Source: Antennarius striatus
Taxonomy: Eukaryota > Chordata > Actinopteri > Lophiiformes > Antennariidae
Reading direction: 5' to 3'
Length of the DNA: 64,000 nucleotides
NCBI RefSeq assembly: GCF_040054535.1
Contig: NC_090781.1
Span: forward strand, 11,943,482 to 12,007,481
Below, piece by piece: positions 28,401 to 40,400 of this stretch (position 1 is the stretch's first letter; each line of letters begins with the position of its first letter). Below the pieces are notes generated by a model. The model saw nothing but the letters and a program-made list of their open reading frames with translations, had not been told where the DNA came from and ran no database searches. The position numbers and the translations under genes are program-made.

Positions 28401-28550
28401 TTAAAGCTAATATAACGGTCAAGTGGGAGACTGACAGCTGAAGCTAACAGCTAGCAACGCTACATTGCTAGCACTTAGTTAAGTTTATAACATTTTACCT
28501 TTTCTTTTGCTGCTGCCAGCTTTAACAGGTCTTTGTTTTCCGCTCTTCAT
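10321..28550 (-). CDS. c2cd3: C2 domain-containing protein 3 (centriole distal appendage/ciliogenesis)
   Basis: Large multi-C2 protein of the distal centriole, needed for centriole elongation, distal appendage assembly and ciliogenesis. About 31 coding exons were traced on the minus strand. Exact or near-exact ends: 28499-28550 (start, [10 protein letters not shown]), 26416-26685, 26189-26346, 25860-26023, 25133-25278, 24456-24600, 23414-23604, 23212-23319, 12395-13087 and 10321-10446 (stop). Approximate exons lie at 24921, 24689, 23818, 22971, 22585, 22028, 21731, 20970, 20601, 20329, 20047, 19838, 19100, 18862, 17939, 17388, 17164, 16735, 16510, 15990 and 11868. Exon 2 carries [19 protein letters not shown] and [11 protein letters not shown], the signature N-terminal C2CD3 region. 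C2-type stretches include [17 protein letters not shown] and [12 protein letters not shown]. The exon at 12395 is acidic and Ser-rich. The protein ends [15 protein letters not shown]. One exon holds a tandem duplication (see findings). Some middle exon borders are uncertain. Confidence 0.92.
11755..11822. repeat. (CA)n microsatellite
   Basis: Uninterrupted CA dinucleotide tract of about 34 units in a c2cd3 intron, close to the exon near 11868. Confidence 0.95.
13395..15925 (+). mobile_element. Non-LTR retrotransposon (LINE) copy A1, dead, antisense in c2cd3 intron
   Basis: It begins near 'gatggagaggtttgtgtgcc', continues through degenerate endonuclease-linker sequence and enters a reverse transcriptase region (frames at 14369-14920, 14680-15060 and 15322-15867). 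RT-type motifs include [28 protein letters not shown] and [15 protein letters not shown]. The C-terminal block [10 protein letters not shown]...[10 protein letters not shown] follows. The 3' end is 'gcccccatgacccga' with a short TGGA-rich tail. Frameshifts and stops break the ORF, and the catalytic F-A-D-D box near 15256 reads F-A-D-V. A 59-bp tandem duplication lies at 15682-15799. LINE clade not settled; I-like/Nimb is a guess from the TGGA tail. Confidence 0.85.
17440..17763 (-). repeat. 162-bp in-frame tandem duplication inside a c2cd3 exon
   Basis: Two direct copies, 17440-17601 and 17602-17763, are offset by exactly 162 bp (54 codons). On the minus strand both read VEDSAE..., then EEVDAAPS, then TPDIT. 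A partial further unit (MEDSFPVS) follows on the C-terminal side. The copies differ at many bases but keep the frame. Confidence 0.9.
19420..19460. repeat. (TA)n microsatellite
   Basis: TA dinucleotide tract of about 20 units in a c2cd3 intron, followed by a short TTTTA-type run. Confidence 0.9.
23976..24140. repeat. Cluster of three adjacent small inverted repeats
   Basis: In a c2cd3 intron. First: 14-bp perfect arms 23976-23989 and 23997-24010. Second: 13-bp perfect arms 24038-24050 and 24061-24073. Third: imperfect arms around 'gcactagctttga' and 'tcaaagttagtgc' (24073-24106). Parts of the second and third recur to about 24140. Confidence 0.85.
24165..24365 (-). repeat. Interspersed repeat, copy 1 of a pair
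   Basis: Its reverse complement matches 35270-35445. Shared blocks read, in copy 2 orientation, 'aagcacattactcgggctgc', 'gaaatatctt' and 'gatgaccttgacctt'. It lies in a c2cd3 intron directly beside the small palindrome cluster. The class of element is unknown. Confidence 0.8.
27249..27800. mobile_element. Rearranged LINE family A fragment, two parts head to head
   Basis: In c2cd3 intron 1. The minus-strand part 27249-27452 encodes the C-terminal end of the A-family ORF ([38 protein letters not shown]). The plus-strand part, about 27430-27790, encodes an upstream segment ([36 protein letters not shown]). The two parts point in opposite directions and meet near 27430-27450. The extreme 3' end and tail are missing. 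Confidence 0.8.
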
Positions 28551-31060
28551 CTCTCAGCTCAGTACATACAGATGGTGGTTGATAGCCTGACCACAGCAGC
28601 GGCCATAATGCTAATCATGCGACTGCTAACAATAATAATCCGTTTAACACAGCTACGCACACACAGACTGGAGCGCGCAAAACTGTCTCTGGGCAACAAA
28701 TATCCCGCTTCCGCTACCGCTGATTTGCTCAAAGGCATTGTGGGAAAGTGAGTTTAATTTGTAGCAGAGGTCTGACTGCCCTGTTGTTCATAGATAAATT
28801 GTAGTGTGCACTCCACAGGCACATTTATGAAGTATTATTGTAGTCCAATATTATTATCTTGGTGAAATAAGAAAAATAGAATGCTGCTCACCGTTACCAC
28901 TACACAATATTATCACCTTAAATACCGCAAGATTACATTTTTAGACATCGGATAGGGAATAATACAGAGCTGTGCCCGTTTGTGGTTTGATATGGCTCAA
29001 ATAAATTCAGGTTCCACAGATTTACTTACTGCATGTCTTCAGGGAGGAAGCCTGGCATGTAAATTATCCTCTCAAAAATAAAATAAAATATAAGAATAAA
29101 ATACAAGAGAAAATATCTGTAATGCATCCGAAATGTATTTTTAAAAAATGAAACGATTGCCAATTGTGACTCAAATTAGAATAACTGACAAATATTTAAA
29201 ATATGAAATATTTACTGAAAATATTTAATTTTGGTAAACATGGTAGTTTTTTTTTTATTACCAGCAGATGGCAGCACTGATCTTTTGTCATTGTTGCATT
29301 TCCCCTTACTTGCAAATCGGCATAAAGTGGCACATAAACGTATGTGTATATGCATATGTTTCATAAACTCTGTGGGATAAAACTAAGAGCAACTGAACAA
29401 ATATTTCAAAAACCATTGTAATTGTGTTCCATGACTGATCAAAGACATTACCCATATTCTTCATATTCACATTATTTTCTACCCATTAGAAATCAAGTCA
29501 AATTTCCACTGATCATATGGGGTCTAGCTAATTCTGGACTGCGTTTCAGCTGTGCACGTTTACATATACTTTAAAAAGTGTATATTAAAACTAGACCTGG
29601 TTCTCAAAAGGGCCCAAAGTGTGAAAACCCCCCTCAAAGTGCTAAATTATTGTATATACTGTGCAGTGTACTGAGGTAGCCCTGTGGGTCAAGTATCCTT
29701 AAAGTTGTGTGAACTGTGCTTATGCATAGCAACAAGTCCCTCCTGAGTCATGTTTGTTGTGGTGATCATAATAACAGTGAGGACCGCTGAGGGTATGTAG
29801 AGTGAGCACCAAGCAAGACCTGACAGTTCTAGGAAGTTTGGCCTCAAGCATATGACATGGATCAGTGAAAAGACTACTTAAAACTACTGCCTATGCTCCT
29901 GGATTATTGGATTGATTGTGCTGACTGATTGTAATATAAGGACCTCTAACTCATCTCACTTCTGCTGCCTCAATCAGATTTAAAATATAAATCATCTGAC
30001 TTGTAGCAACAATATATGTCTATACTCACATGACCAAAACAGCTGCAAACATTTTGTTGGCAATGCTGTGTCTCTATTAAATCAAACAAACATGTGGTCT
30101 TAGATACATCCATCTGCAGTCTAAAGATAGCTAGTACATAATTTCATATGAATACTTGCCATGAAACACTTCAGACATAGCTTTGGAGAAGGAGGGCTCC
30201 CCATTCCACCAGCTTCAAGCAAAAAAAGATAATGACTTGCTATTTAGTGTGCAGACAGGAATGTTCAATGTACATCCGAATGGGATATACCTCTTTTTTT
30301 TAAAGCTGTGTCTGTGTCTGCCTGGGTAGCGCTCCGAGGATTAATCACTCTGAAAAAAGTATTAATCTGTCAGCTAACTATATGTTAGTCTTAGACATCT
30401 TAGACATCCAATCTTCATAATCACACCGTAAAAGTCACATAGAAATCCTCCTCAGATCCATCTAAGACCCACAGTGAATTTTAATATTGCATCACCCTGT
30501 TTTACGGTGGCCTATGACTCACTTTGACGCAGATACCTGAGAGATCTGAGTGGTATGCAGACAGTAGTTGTGTCGGAACATGAAATCTGGAATGGAGAGG
30601 GTCTCATAATTTGGTGCTCAGATCATGATTAATGACCAACCAGCCCCTGAAGCCCAATGAGAGGTTAACAATTCATGTGTTCCATTGGACAATCACTTAC
30701 TTCAGACCTAACTAAAAACTTCTCCAACAGGCAGTGATGACCGCATTGCTCAGTCTGCTGGTAAAAAGCAGGGGCACTCATTATGACTCATTTCTTTGAC
30801 TCAGCATCAGACAGGCCCAAAGTCCTGGTGGTCTGAAATGATCCATTACAGAAGAACTCTATGGAATCTCTTCAGCAGTGTGGAAACATGCAGAAGACAC
30901 CTTAAACTTTCCACTTTTAACCTCATGAACTATCATTTAAGTCATCAAAAGTGTTTCTACTCCGCACAACAATGCTACATGCAGTGTATGTTCCTTGTGT
31001 CCAACAATTCATACAAAGTAGTATCCCATTTCAATGACTTCAACATTCCAAAATCAGCCA
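28551..31060. other. Intergenic region, c2cd3 promoter side to p4ha3 3' side
   Basis: 28551-28760 is relatively GC-rich for this window and should contain the c2cd3 promoter. It holds 'ggcattgtgggaaag', faintly like a ZNF143-type site, but this is too weak to call. The remaining 2.3 kb is AT-rich with no exon I can support. Human PPME1 would sit here by synteny; no trace was seen. Confidence 0.5.
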
Positions 31061-31066
31061 TTTATT
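31061..31066 (-). terminator. Candidate poly(A) signal of p4ha3
   Basis: Plus-strand TTTATT reads AATAAA on the minus strand, about 367 bp beyond the p4ha3 stop codon. Plausible by position only. Confidence 0.35.
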
Positions 31067-31432
31067 TTCTGGTGCAATATTACATCACACAAAAATTCTA
31101 GATACCCTGCAGATTGTGTGATAGGCAGTCTGCCGACATCTTTGTAAATCCCTCAGGCCTCTCTCCATCTGTAGGAGAACATTTGGCGCCTGAGTTGAGA
31201 GCTCTGGGAACCACACCTCTCGGCTTTGGTCAAATCATATCCACTGCAGCAGTCTAATGTGTGCTTGTGGCTCCCTGGAGCCCAGGGCTCCAATCACAGC
31301 ACAGGCTCTCACCATCCCCTGCCAGTGTGCTCACTTTTCTGGCTCTCTCCTTCTTACTGCCTGCAAATGTGCCTCTCTGTTGTAGAGGCTGGCTGTTGTG
31401 CTCCTGGGGCTGAGCTATCACTGGAACCCCTC

Positions 31433-34400
31433 TCACTCTTCAGGGTTCAGACTGCAGCGATGCTGGAACTCTTGGCCATATTCATGGATCCATTTGTTTG
31501 CCACTGGAACATACAGGAAGACTCAAACAGTTAATAATTTTAAGATAAACATTTTCTTGCCTGATCACCTTTGGATGAGCATGGTTAAAAAAATATCACT
31601 TTCATTAATCGATATCTCATAATGTTGCTGGAAACAACACAAGCACATAATGCTTCTGCAGCTGCTCCCTTATGATTTATATCCCTCTGTTTATTTAAAC
31701 TGGTTCCTTAATATGTTTCAGCATTGGGATTTATATGGTCTGGGCCAACTGGCAGCATATTAATCTTTCAAGATGAGCCCTCAGTTTCTGGACTGCACTC
31801 AGTAACATCTTTAAATGCAGACCAGATGTGGAGTACCTCTCATACATTAGCTCCACCAGCAAAAGCGGTGAACATTGAATGACTGTTGTGAAGCACAGAC
31901 CGCAATAGTGATGCAGAAAAAGTCTAATAACTTGCCGTGAATTAATTTTCACTATATTTGTTTCTGGCTGTTGCAGACAGCATTGTCAATCTGATTATTA
32001 CCCCATTTGTCCCCAATGAGCACTGGGCAGCCAGCATGAAGGGTGTCTACATCTCCTTGACCGTTTCTATGGAGATTCCACCAAAACAGGGCAGCTTTCT
32101 GGGAAACGAAAATACAACAAAAATCACTTTCAATAGGTACAAAAAGCAGCTGGATCAAAACTTATCTTATAACTTGATCACCAGTTAACATGATTGATTA
32201 AAATGATGTCTTCATGTCAAAAAAAGTGAAAAACGTCCCAAGCTGATTTAATTAGAAATCAGCTTGTCATGTTTGACAGGTTCACAGTTAAAACATGTAA
32301 ACACAATGAACTTGCTCGAACACGATGCACACAAAAGTACTGTAGTCAAATTATTTAATTCATTGAAAAGTAGGTTGCAGTTTGACCTCTACAGTTACAC
32401 TTGTTATTGGTAATTTTTCATCTATTTACAAACTTTGTGAACCTGTTTTCTGTATCTACAAAAAGTAAAATTTAAGGAAAATGAAAGGTGAAAGGTTAAA
32501 CCTCAGTGGTGGCCTGCTAAGTGTTCAACTACTGCTCATTTATCAACCACAACACAGCTTCCACTAAACGTCACTACACAATAGTAGTTTTGTGTTCAAG
32601 TACCCCATGGCTGTCTCTGCTGGAACCTCACTTTTTTAGCATTTTAACAGCTGTCTCAGTGAAAGTGAGTTAGGTGAAAATGACATGGAGACAAAAGAGA
32701 CTGCTTTTAGCTCCAGTTGGAGGTTCACAGTGTTTACCTCAATGACAGGAACGCTGAAGTTAGCGTAGATGAAGGCTGTGGTTCCACCTGCCTCGACAGA
32801 GCTGAGCTGTGGAGAAAGACATTCCGACATGTGTCTTGTGTTTGCTGCTGTTATGAGAAGCCTCGCCGTCTGCTGCAGTTTTTAAAGTCTGGCCAAAAGA
32901 AATATTTAAATTTATATTTTACTAGATCTGTAATCATAATAATAACATAATAAAACATATATACATATTATTTTTATCATTTGTAGAAGGCGTGGTAGAA
33001 TTTGTATTAGAATTATTATTGTATTTGGCAATCAGACTTAGTGCAAGTTACAACATTCATGGGTAAAGGCCTCACATCTGCTATGGAAAAGCAGGAAAAG
33101 AAGAAGAAGAACCTCCAGCTGCTAGCTGATTCACACATGTTAATAAAATCTTTTAGAATAAGTTTTCACTTACATATATCATGAAGGTTGCCACTCGGTT
33201 ACCAGTTTTCAGCTGGAATACAGGACTTGAAGGTGACTAAAATATGAAACAGTTGATGAATTGTTCTTTAGCTCCAGACAGAACATGTACAGTAAATGTA
33301 CAGTGTTATAATCTCTTTAGAAAAATCTAATAATAAACTTACTGTAGCATGGTCAAAGTGAGGCTCATAATGCCCACCAATCCCATAATTCACCACTTGC
33401 AGGTACTCTCCATATGGATGCGTCACATTCAGACCTGTGAGTGTGGAGATCTTCTGGTCCAGCCTCCCTACAGTGGACTGTTCTGAGCCCTTCAGCCATG
33501 CACTAGAAATAGTTCACAAATAAACAATTTTATTTATGCTATTGACTGTTTAAATCTGATGATGTAATACTGTACAGTTCAAGAATTATATTAAATTAAT
33601 CATGTGTATAAACAGGCTGCCATAAACAAAGGAATATGCACCTCTTGCTTATGCGATACTCAGCTGTTGCTTGTTTTTCTCCTGTTGCCACCACAGATCG
33701 CCTCAACTTCAGAGAAATGAAAGAAAACATTTTATATTTGGGACTGTTAACAGCAGCCAGGCTTTGTCCAGCTGCAAAGACGTGGCAAATGGTTTGCAAT
33801 GAAAAAACACTCCAAGCACATGTCTAAAATTGACAAAAGGAACAAGTGAGAGCAGGATAGGGAAATTCCGAAATTTAAATTCATTATCATAATGTCACAA
33901 TGTAAAGATGTCATAATAATGAACTTCCAGTACTCACCAGTTAGTATTTTTAACATCTTATTGGTGTGACCACAAATTATCCAGAATTCCTTACTTTTCC
34001 TAGAAGTAAGTCCAGAACTTTTCTACTTATTTCAGTCGGAAAGTAGTGCTAGCATTAAACTAGATTAATATGCAGTGCATAAAACTGGCAATGCAACGTT
34101 TCTGATTAATTTTACAGACGACCTCATGATTATTTCCTAATAGCCACCATTCGCCAACCATTTCGAAAGAGGGGAAAATGATTAAAGCAGCTTGCCAACT
34201 TATTATTCACACACAAATTAGTCACCAACAAGCCAATGCGATGACAGACCTGTTAATTCCAAACTAATGCCATACCCTGGGCCGGCTTTCAATGAAGCCA
34301 CAAGCTGACATTATGATGACATAGGTGGAAGGGTTTCCATCTAAGCGAAGGATGGAAACATGTTGAGCTGTGCCCAAACCTCACAGAAACTATAGGGCAC

Positions 34401-37400
34401 TGATTCAGTTAGCCCACTAAATATCACCTTAAGTAACTGAATCAGCTAAATGTAGGAAGTGGACAGTGTGCTTCAGCTCTTCCATTAAATGAGAACTAGA
34501 TACTATGGCTCAATGATACTAGGCAGATTATTTTCCAGCTGAGCCCAGTAAGGTAAATTGGACAGTTTGAGGAGCTCAGCCAAGTTTTCACAGCAATGTA
34601 TCCCTCATTCCTTTAGCCCTGGCTAAATGTCTGGAAGCAGCCCAACTCATCCTTCACAAGGGCTTTCCATGTAGAAAAAAAGGCTCAGTTGGCTTAGACC
34701 CCAGCAGAAACCCACAGCGGAGCAGGGTAATGTATGTGCATCTACACATGGGTACTGTTTGTACAAAAAGGATTTTAATTCATTCAAGCTTATTAAAGCT
34801 CAAATGAAATAAGGAATGACTTAGCTTGGTTGCACCACTTCCTCTGCAGCTCATCTGCACTGGTAGGCAGGCGAGCTGCAGAGGAAGTGGTGCAACCAAG
34901 CTAATTATTTTAATATCTAAATGTGCTCAAAAATTCATAAAAATATAAAAAAAATATTTGATTAACTGCAAATGTCATGTTTAATTATCACCCTGTCATT
35001 TACTTCAAGTGGAGACAAATTTCTTTCTGCACTGTTTGCCAGCTGACATTCCTGGATGCAGGGGAAACAAACGGATTGGGTTTTGTAATGAAAAAGTGAT
35101 ATGGGGAAAAACCCTGGTCTAGCAAATCCTCCAAAGAATGTAGTGAGGAAATATGACCCTGAATACATTAACTCTGGAATCACAGTGGCAGGCAGGATGC
35201 TGAGCCAAAAGCTGAGAATGCTGAATGTGGTGACATCATGCCATCAACAAGTTGTAACCTAGTTACATCCCGTAAAGTGGTGATGTATTGTAATTGTCAA
35301 TGTTTGTGTGTCCGTCCGTCCACGAAATATCTTCACAACCGTTGCAGATAGAAAGATTAAACAAAAAGCACATTACTCGGGCTGCAAAAGGGATGAAAAT
35401 GAGATGATGACCTTGACCTTGAGAAAACTAGGTTAAGGTCAAGTCTGGACGTTGTGACTCGGTGGGGAGAATACTTCGAAGACCTCCTCAATTCCACCGA
35501 CACACCTTCCTGTGAGGAAGCACGATTAGTCTGGGTTCTCTGAGACGGGCTCTCCTATCTCTGGGGTTGAGGTCACAGAGGTGATTAAAAAGCTCCTCGG
35601 TGGCAGGGCCCCAGGGGTGGATGAGATCCGCCCGGAGTTCTTAAAGACTCTGGATGTTGTGGGTCTGTCCTGGTTGACACACCTCTACAACATCGCGTGG
35701 ACATCAGGGACAGTGCCTCTGGATTGGCAGACTGGGGTGGTGGTCCCCCTTTTTAAGAAGGGGGACCGGAGGGTGTGTTCCAACTACAGGGGGATCACAC
35801 TCCTCAGCCTCCCTGGCAAGGTCTATTCAGGGGTTCTGGAGAGGAGGGTCCGTCGGGAAGTCGAATCTCGGATTCAGGAGGAGCAGGGTCCTTGAGGGGG
35901 CATGGTAGTTCGCCCAACCAGTCTACATGTGTTTTGTGTGAGAAGGCTTTCGACCGTGTTCCGTGGGGGGTGCTTTGGGAGTATGGGGTACCGAATCCCT
36001 TGATAAGGGCTGTTTGGTCCCTCTACAAACAATGTCAGAGTTTGGTCCGCATTGCCGGCAGTAAGTCGGATTCGTTTCCAGTGAGGGTTCGACTCGGCCA
36101 AGGCTGCCCTTTGTCACCGATTCTGTTCATAACATTTATGGACAGAATTTCTAGGTGCAGCCAAGGCGTTGAGGGTGTCCAGTTAAGTGGCCTCAGTACT
36201 GCGTCTCTGCTTTTTGCAGATGATGTGGTGCTGTTGGCTTCATCAAGCCGTGATCTCCAACTCTCACTGGAGCAGTTCACGGCTGAGTGTGAAGCGGTTG
36301 GGATGAGAATCAGCACCTCCAAATCTGAGAAATAGTCCTCAGTCGGAAAAGGGTGGAGTGCCCTCTCCGGGTTGGGGATGAGATCCTGCCCCAAGTGGAG
36401 GAGTTCAAGTATCTTGGGGTCTCATTCACGAGTGAGTGTACGGTGGAACGGGATATCAACAGGCGGATCGGTGCAGCGTCTGCAGTGATGCGGACTCTGT
36501 ATCAGTCCGTCGTGGTGAAGAAGGAGCTGAGCCAAGAGGCAAAGTTCTCGATTTACCGGTCGATCTACGTTCCTGCCCTCACCTATGGTCACGAGCTGTT
36601 GGTCGTGACCGAAAGAACGAGATCCCGGATACAAGTGGCCAAAATGAGTTTCCTCCGCAGGGTATCCCTTAGAGATCAGGTGAGAAGTTCGGTCATCCGG
36701 GAGCGACTCAGAGTCGAGCCGCTGCTCCTCCGCATCGAGAGGAGCCAGATGAGGTGGCTCGGGCATCTGGTTAGGATGCCTTCTGGACGCCTCCCTGGTG
36801 AGGTGTTCCGGGCACGTCCTACCGGGAAGAGGCCCCGGGGACGAACCAGGACACACTGGAGAGACTATGTCTCCCGGCTGGCCTGGGAATGCCTGGGATT
36901 CTCCCGGAGGAGCTGGACGAAGTGGCTAGGGAGAGGAAGTCTGGGCTTCCCTGCTTAAGCTGCTGCCCCCGCGACCCGACCCCGGATAAGAGGAAGAAGA
37001 TAATTGGATGGATGGATGGATGGATCTCTCCTCTGGACATGTCCAAACCATGTCAGCCTGGCCTCTCTGACCTTATCTCCAAAACCTCTAACATGTGCTG
37101 TCCCTCTGATGTACTCATTCCTGATCCTATCCTTCCTGGTCACTCCCAAAGAGAACCTCAGCTTCTTCATCTCTGCTACCTCCAGCTCTGTCTCCTTTCT
37201 TTTCCTCAGTGACACTGTCTCTAGACCAAACAACATTGCTGGTCTCACCACAGTTTTGTACACTTTTCCTTTCATTTTAGCTGAAACTCTTCTATCACAC
37301 CTGATACTTTTCTCCATCCATTCCATCCTGCCTGTACATGCTTCTTCACCTCTTTTCCAGACTCTCCATTGTTCTGGACTGTTGACCCCAAGTACTTTAA

Positions 37401-40400
37401 ATCCTTCAACTTCTTGATCTCTTCTCTCTGCAACCTCACTCCTCCACTTGGATCCCTCTCATTCACACACATCTACTCTGTCTTACTGTGGCTAACCTTC
37501 ATTCCTCTCCTTTCCAGGACAAACCTCCACCTCTCTAGCTTCTCTTCCACCTGTTCCCTGCTCTTACTGGAGATCACAATGGCATCTGCAAACATCATAG
37601 TCCATGGAGATTCTTGTCTAACCTCGTCTGTCAACCTGTCCCCATAGCGAACAAGAAGGGGTTATGATCCCTGATGCAGTCCCACCTCCACCTTGAACTC
37701 CTCTGTCACACCTACAGCACACCTCACCACTGTCTTACAGTCCTCATACATGTCCTGCACCGCTCTAACATACTTCTCTGCCACTCTAGACTTCCTCATA
37801 CAATACCACAGTTCCTCTCTGGGCACCTCCAGATCTACAAAGACACAGTGCAGCCCCGACTGGCCTTCTCTGTACTTCTCTATCAACATCCTAAAAGCAA
37901 ATATTGCATCTGTAGTACTCTTTTTTGGCATGAAACCATACTGCTGCTCACAAATGCTCACGTCTAGCTTCAACTACTCTTTCCCATAACTTCATTGTAT
38001 GGCTCATCAGCTTTATTCCTCTGTAGTTGCCACAACTCTGCACATCTCCCTATCTAAGATCCTGTTGAACAACCCAATCAGAAACTCTACTGCCTAGACA
38101 CTTCCAAACCTCTACAGGTATATCATCAGGACCGACTGCCTTTCCACTCTTCATCCCCTTCAATGCCCTCCTCACTTCATCCTGACTAATCTTTGCTACT
38201 TCCTGGTCCACAACAGTCACCTCTTCTAGTCTTTGTTCCCTCTCATTTTCCACTTTCATCAACTCTTCAAAGTACTCTTTCCATCTTCCCATCACACTAC
38301 TGGCACCTGTCAATAGACTTCCATCCCTATCCTTAATCACCCTAACCTGCTGCACGTCCTTCTCATCTCTGTCTCTCTGTCTTGCCAACCGGTATAGATC
38401 AGTCTCTCCCTCCTTACTGTCCAACCTAGCATACAAGTCATCATAAGCCCCTTGTTTGGCCTTTGCTACCTCTACCTTCACCTTACGCTGCATCTCCCTG
38501 TACTCCTGTCGACTCTCCTCAGTCCTCTCAGGGTCCCACTTCTTCTTAGCTAACCTTTTCTCTGTATACACTCCTGTACCTCCTCATTCCACCACCAAGT
38601 CTCTTTCCTTCCAGATGACAGTACTCTCCTACCTGTCTCCCTGATCACATTAGCTGTAGTTGTCCAGTCATCTGGAAGTACCTAATGACTAGAGGTAAGA
38701 TCGGGCCTAAAAAATCCAGCCCAACCCGAACCGAGCCCGAGGGCATTAAAGCCCGACCCGAACCAAGCCCGAGGGCATTAAAGCCCGACCCGGCCAGAGC
38801 CCAAGGGTATTAAAGCCCAACCCGACCCGACTCGAACGTAATTATTGACATTTTGAGCCCGACCCAGCCCGAATTCCGGGCTTGGATTCGGGCTTAAGAT
38901 CTTACCTCTACTTTCAGTATGTATACGATCGGAAAGGTAAAGTGACAGGAGAAAATACAGCTGACGCACGGAGAGAGCTGAGCAGGTATTGTAGATGGAT
39001 GTTTCTCATACAGCGCCTCTATGTTTTACCTCAATTATTTATTTTATAAGGGTATAGATCGTTCGAGATACATAATATATATTATATATAACAAAATTCA
39101 ACGTCCCTACTCTCAGTCCTATACTCTTGGAGTTCCTCTTCTCTCTCTTCCTACGGGCACACTTTCCTCCTCTCCTTCTTCGACCAACAGTAGTCCAATT
39201 TCCATCGGCACCCCGTAGGTCAACAGCACCGATGGTGGTCATTGTTAACCCGGGCCTCGACTGATCCGGTATGGAAGTCGTAGGTTTGATTCGCATGTTT
39301 GATTTGGCAAAAGTTTTATGTCGGATGCCCTTCCTGACACAACCCTCTGTATTTATCCGGGCTTGGGACCGGCATAATAAGACATTGGCTTGTGTCCTCT
39401 TGCGGCGACATTGACAAACTATTTATCTTATTATTAACGGTAATTTAAACGTTTATGACCCTCCCCATTCTGATATTAAACCACCTTCTATCTGTATTAC
39501 CTATCTATGCGCGTACGATATCACGTGACTGCCTATCAAAAATCCGCAATTGAGTTGAGTCGTGACCGTTGATATCAGAATGTGCTAGGGCACGCTGTAC
39601 AGATAGAATGAGTTTGATTCGCTGTGCAGGAACTTACTCCCAGTTGGGCAAGTGCCTTGATTTCCTGGGCCTCAGTGTCGGTGATGAAGTCATGGTACAG
39701 AACCACGTATGGATGCAGGCTCAAAACTTCACGTCTCACCGGCAGCAGCAGCAGCCTGGGATCATCATTGGTGAAGTTGTCGCAGAAAAGTCTAGGGTTG
39801 TCAGAATGCGCTGGCTGCTGAGAGGAACAGATGAATTCTATTAACAAGCTTAAAACAAGACATTCTCCCAATCTAAAAAAATAATAATATAGTATTGTTT
39901 TCTGCACATGTTCAGAGAGCTCCAAAGCAAAAATGCTATTTGACGATTATAATGTTTATCTGTGAGAGAATTATTATGAAATCACTTGGATTACCTGAGA
40001 TCCGTGGCTTTGGCAGAGTCTCTCATAAGCGTTCCTGGTCCTCAGATAAGTGGAGCTGGGTCTCTTCAGCCCACCACCCCTCAGAGATTTGGGGGGACTG
40101 GACACCAGCATTTTCTCATATTTCTCAATGTTCTTTAAAACTCTTACATTCAACGGATCTGAAAAGAAACATTTAAAACAGTATATAAAAATGAAAGGGC
40201 ATGCTTCTGATTTAAAACATGGCTTCTATATGAAGATTCAGGCCACAACATTCACAAAACAGCACGTTCCAGGGGCTAAATTAAAAATAAAGATTTACCA
40301 TAATGGAGCAGCTCTTGAGAAAGACTGAGAGCGTAGGAGACGTTTCCTGTCTGAAAGTGAGAGAAATTACAGCTACACAATCCATCATCGCTCGTCACTG

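Noticed and set aside
28551-28760. Possible RFX X-box or ZNF143 site upstream of c2cd3
   Set aside because: Only half-sites ('gggcaac', 'cattgtgggaa') are visible; too weak to list as regulatory sites for a ciliary gene.
35581-36958. Large plus-strand frames that could be read as host genes
   Set aside because: They carry reverse transcriptase motifs and end in a TGGA tail; this is a LINE copy.
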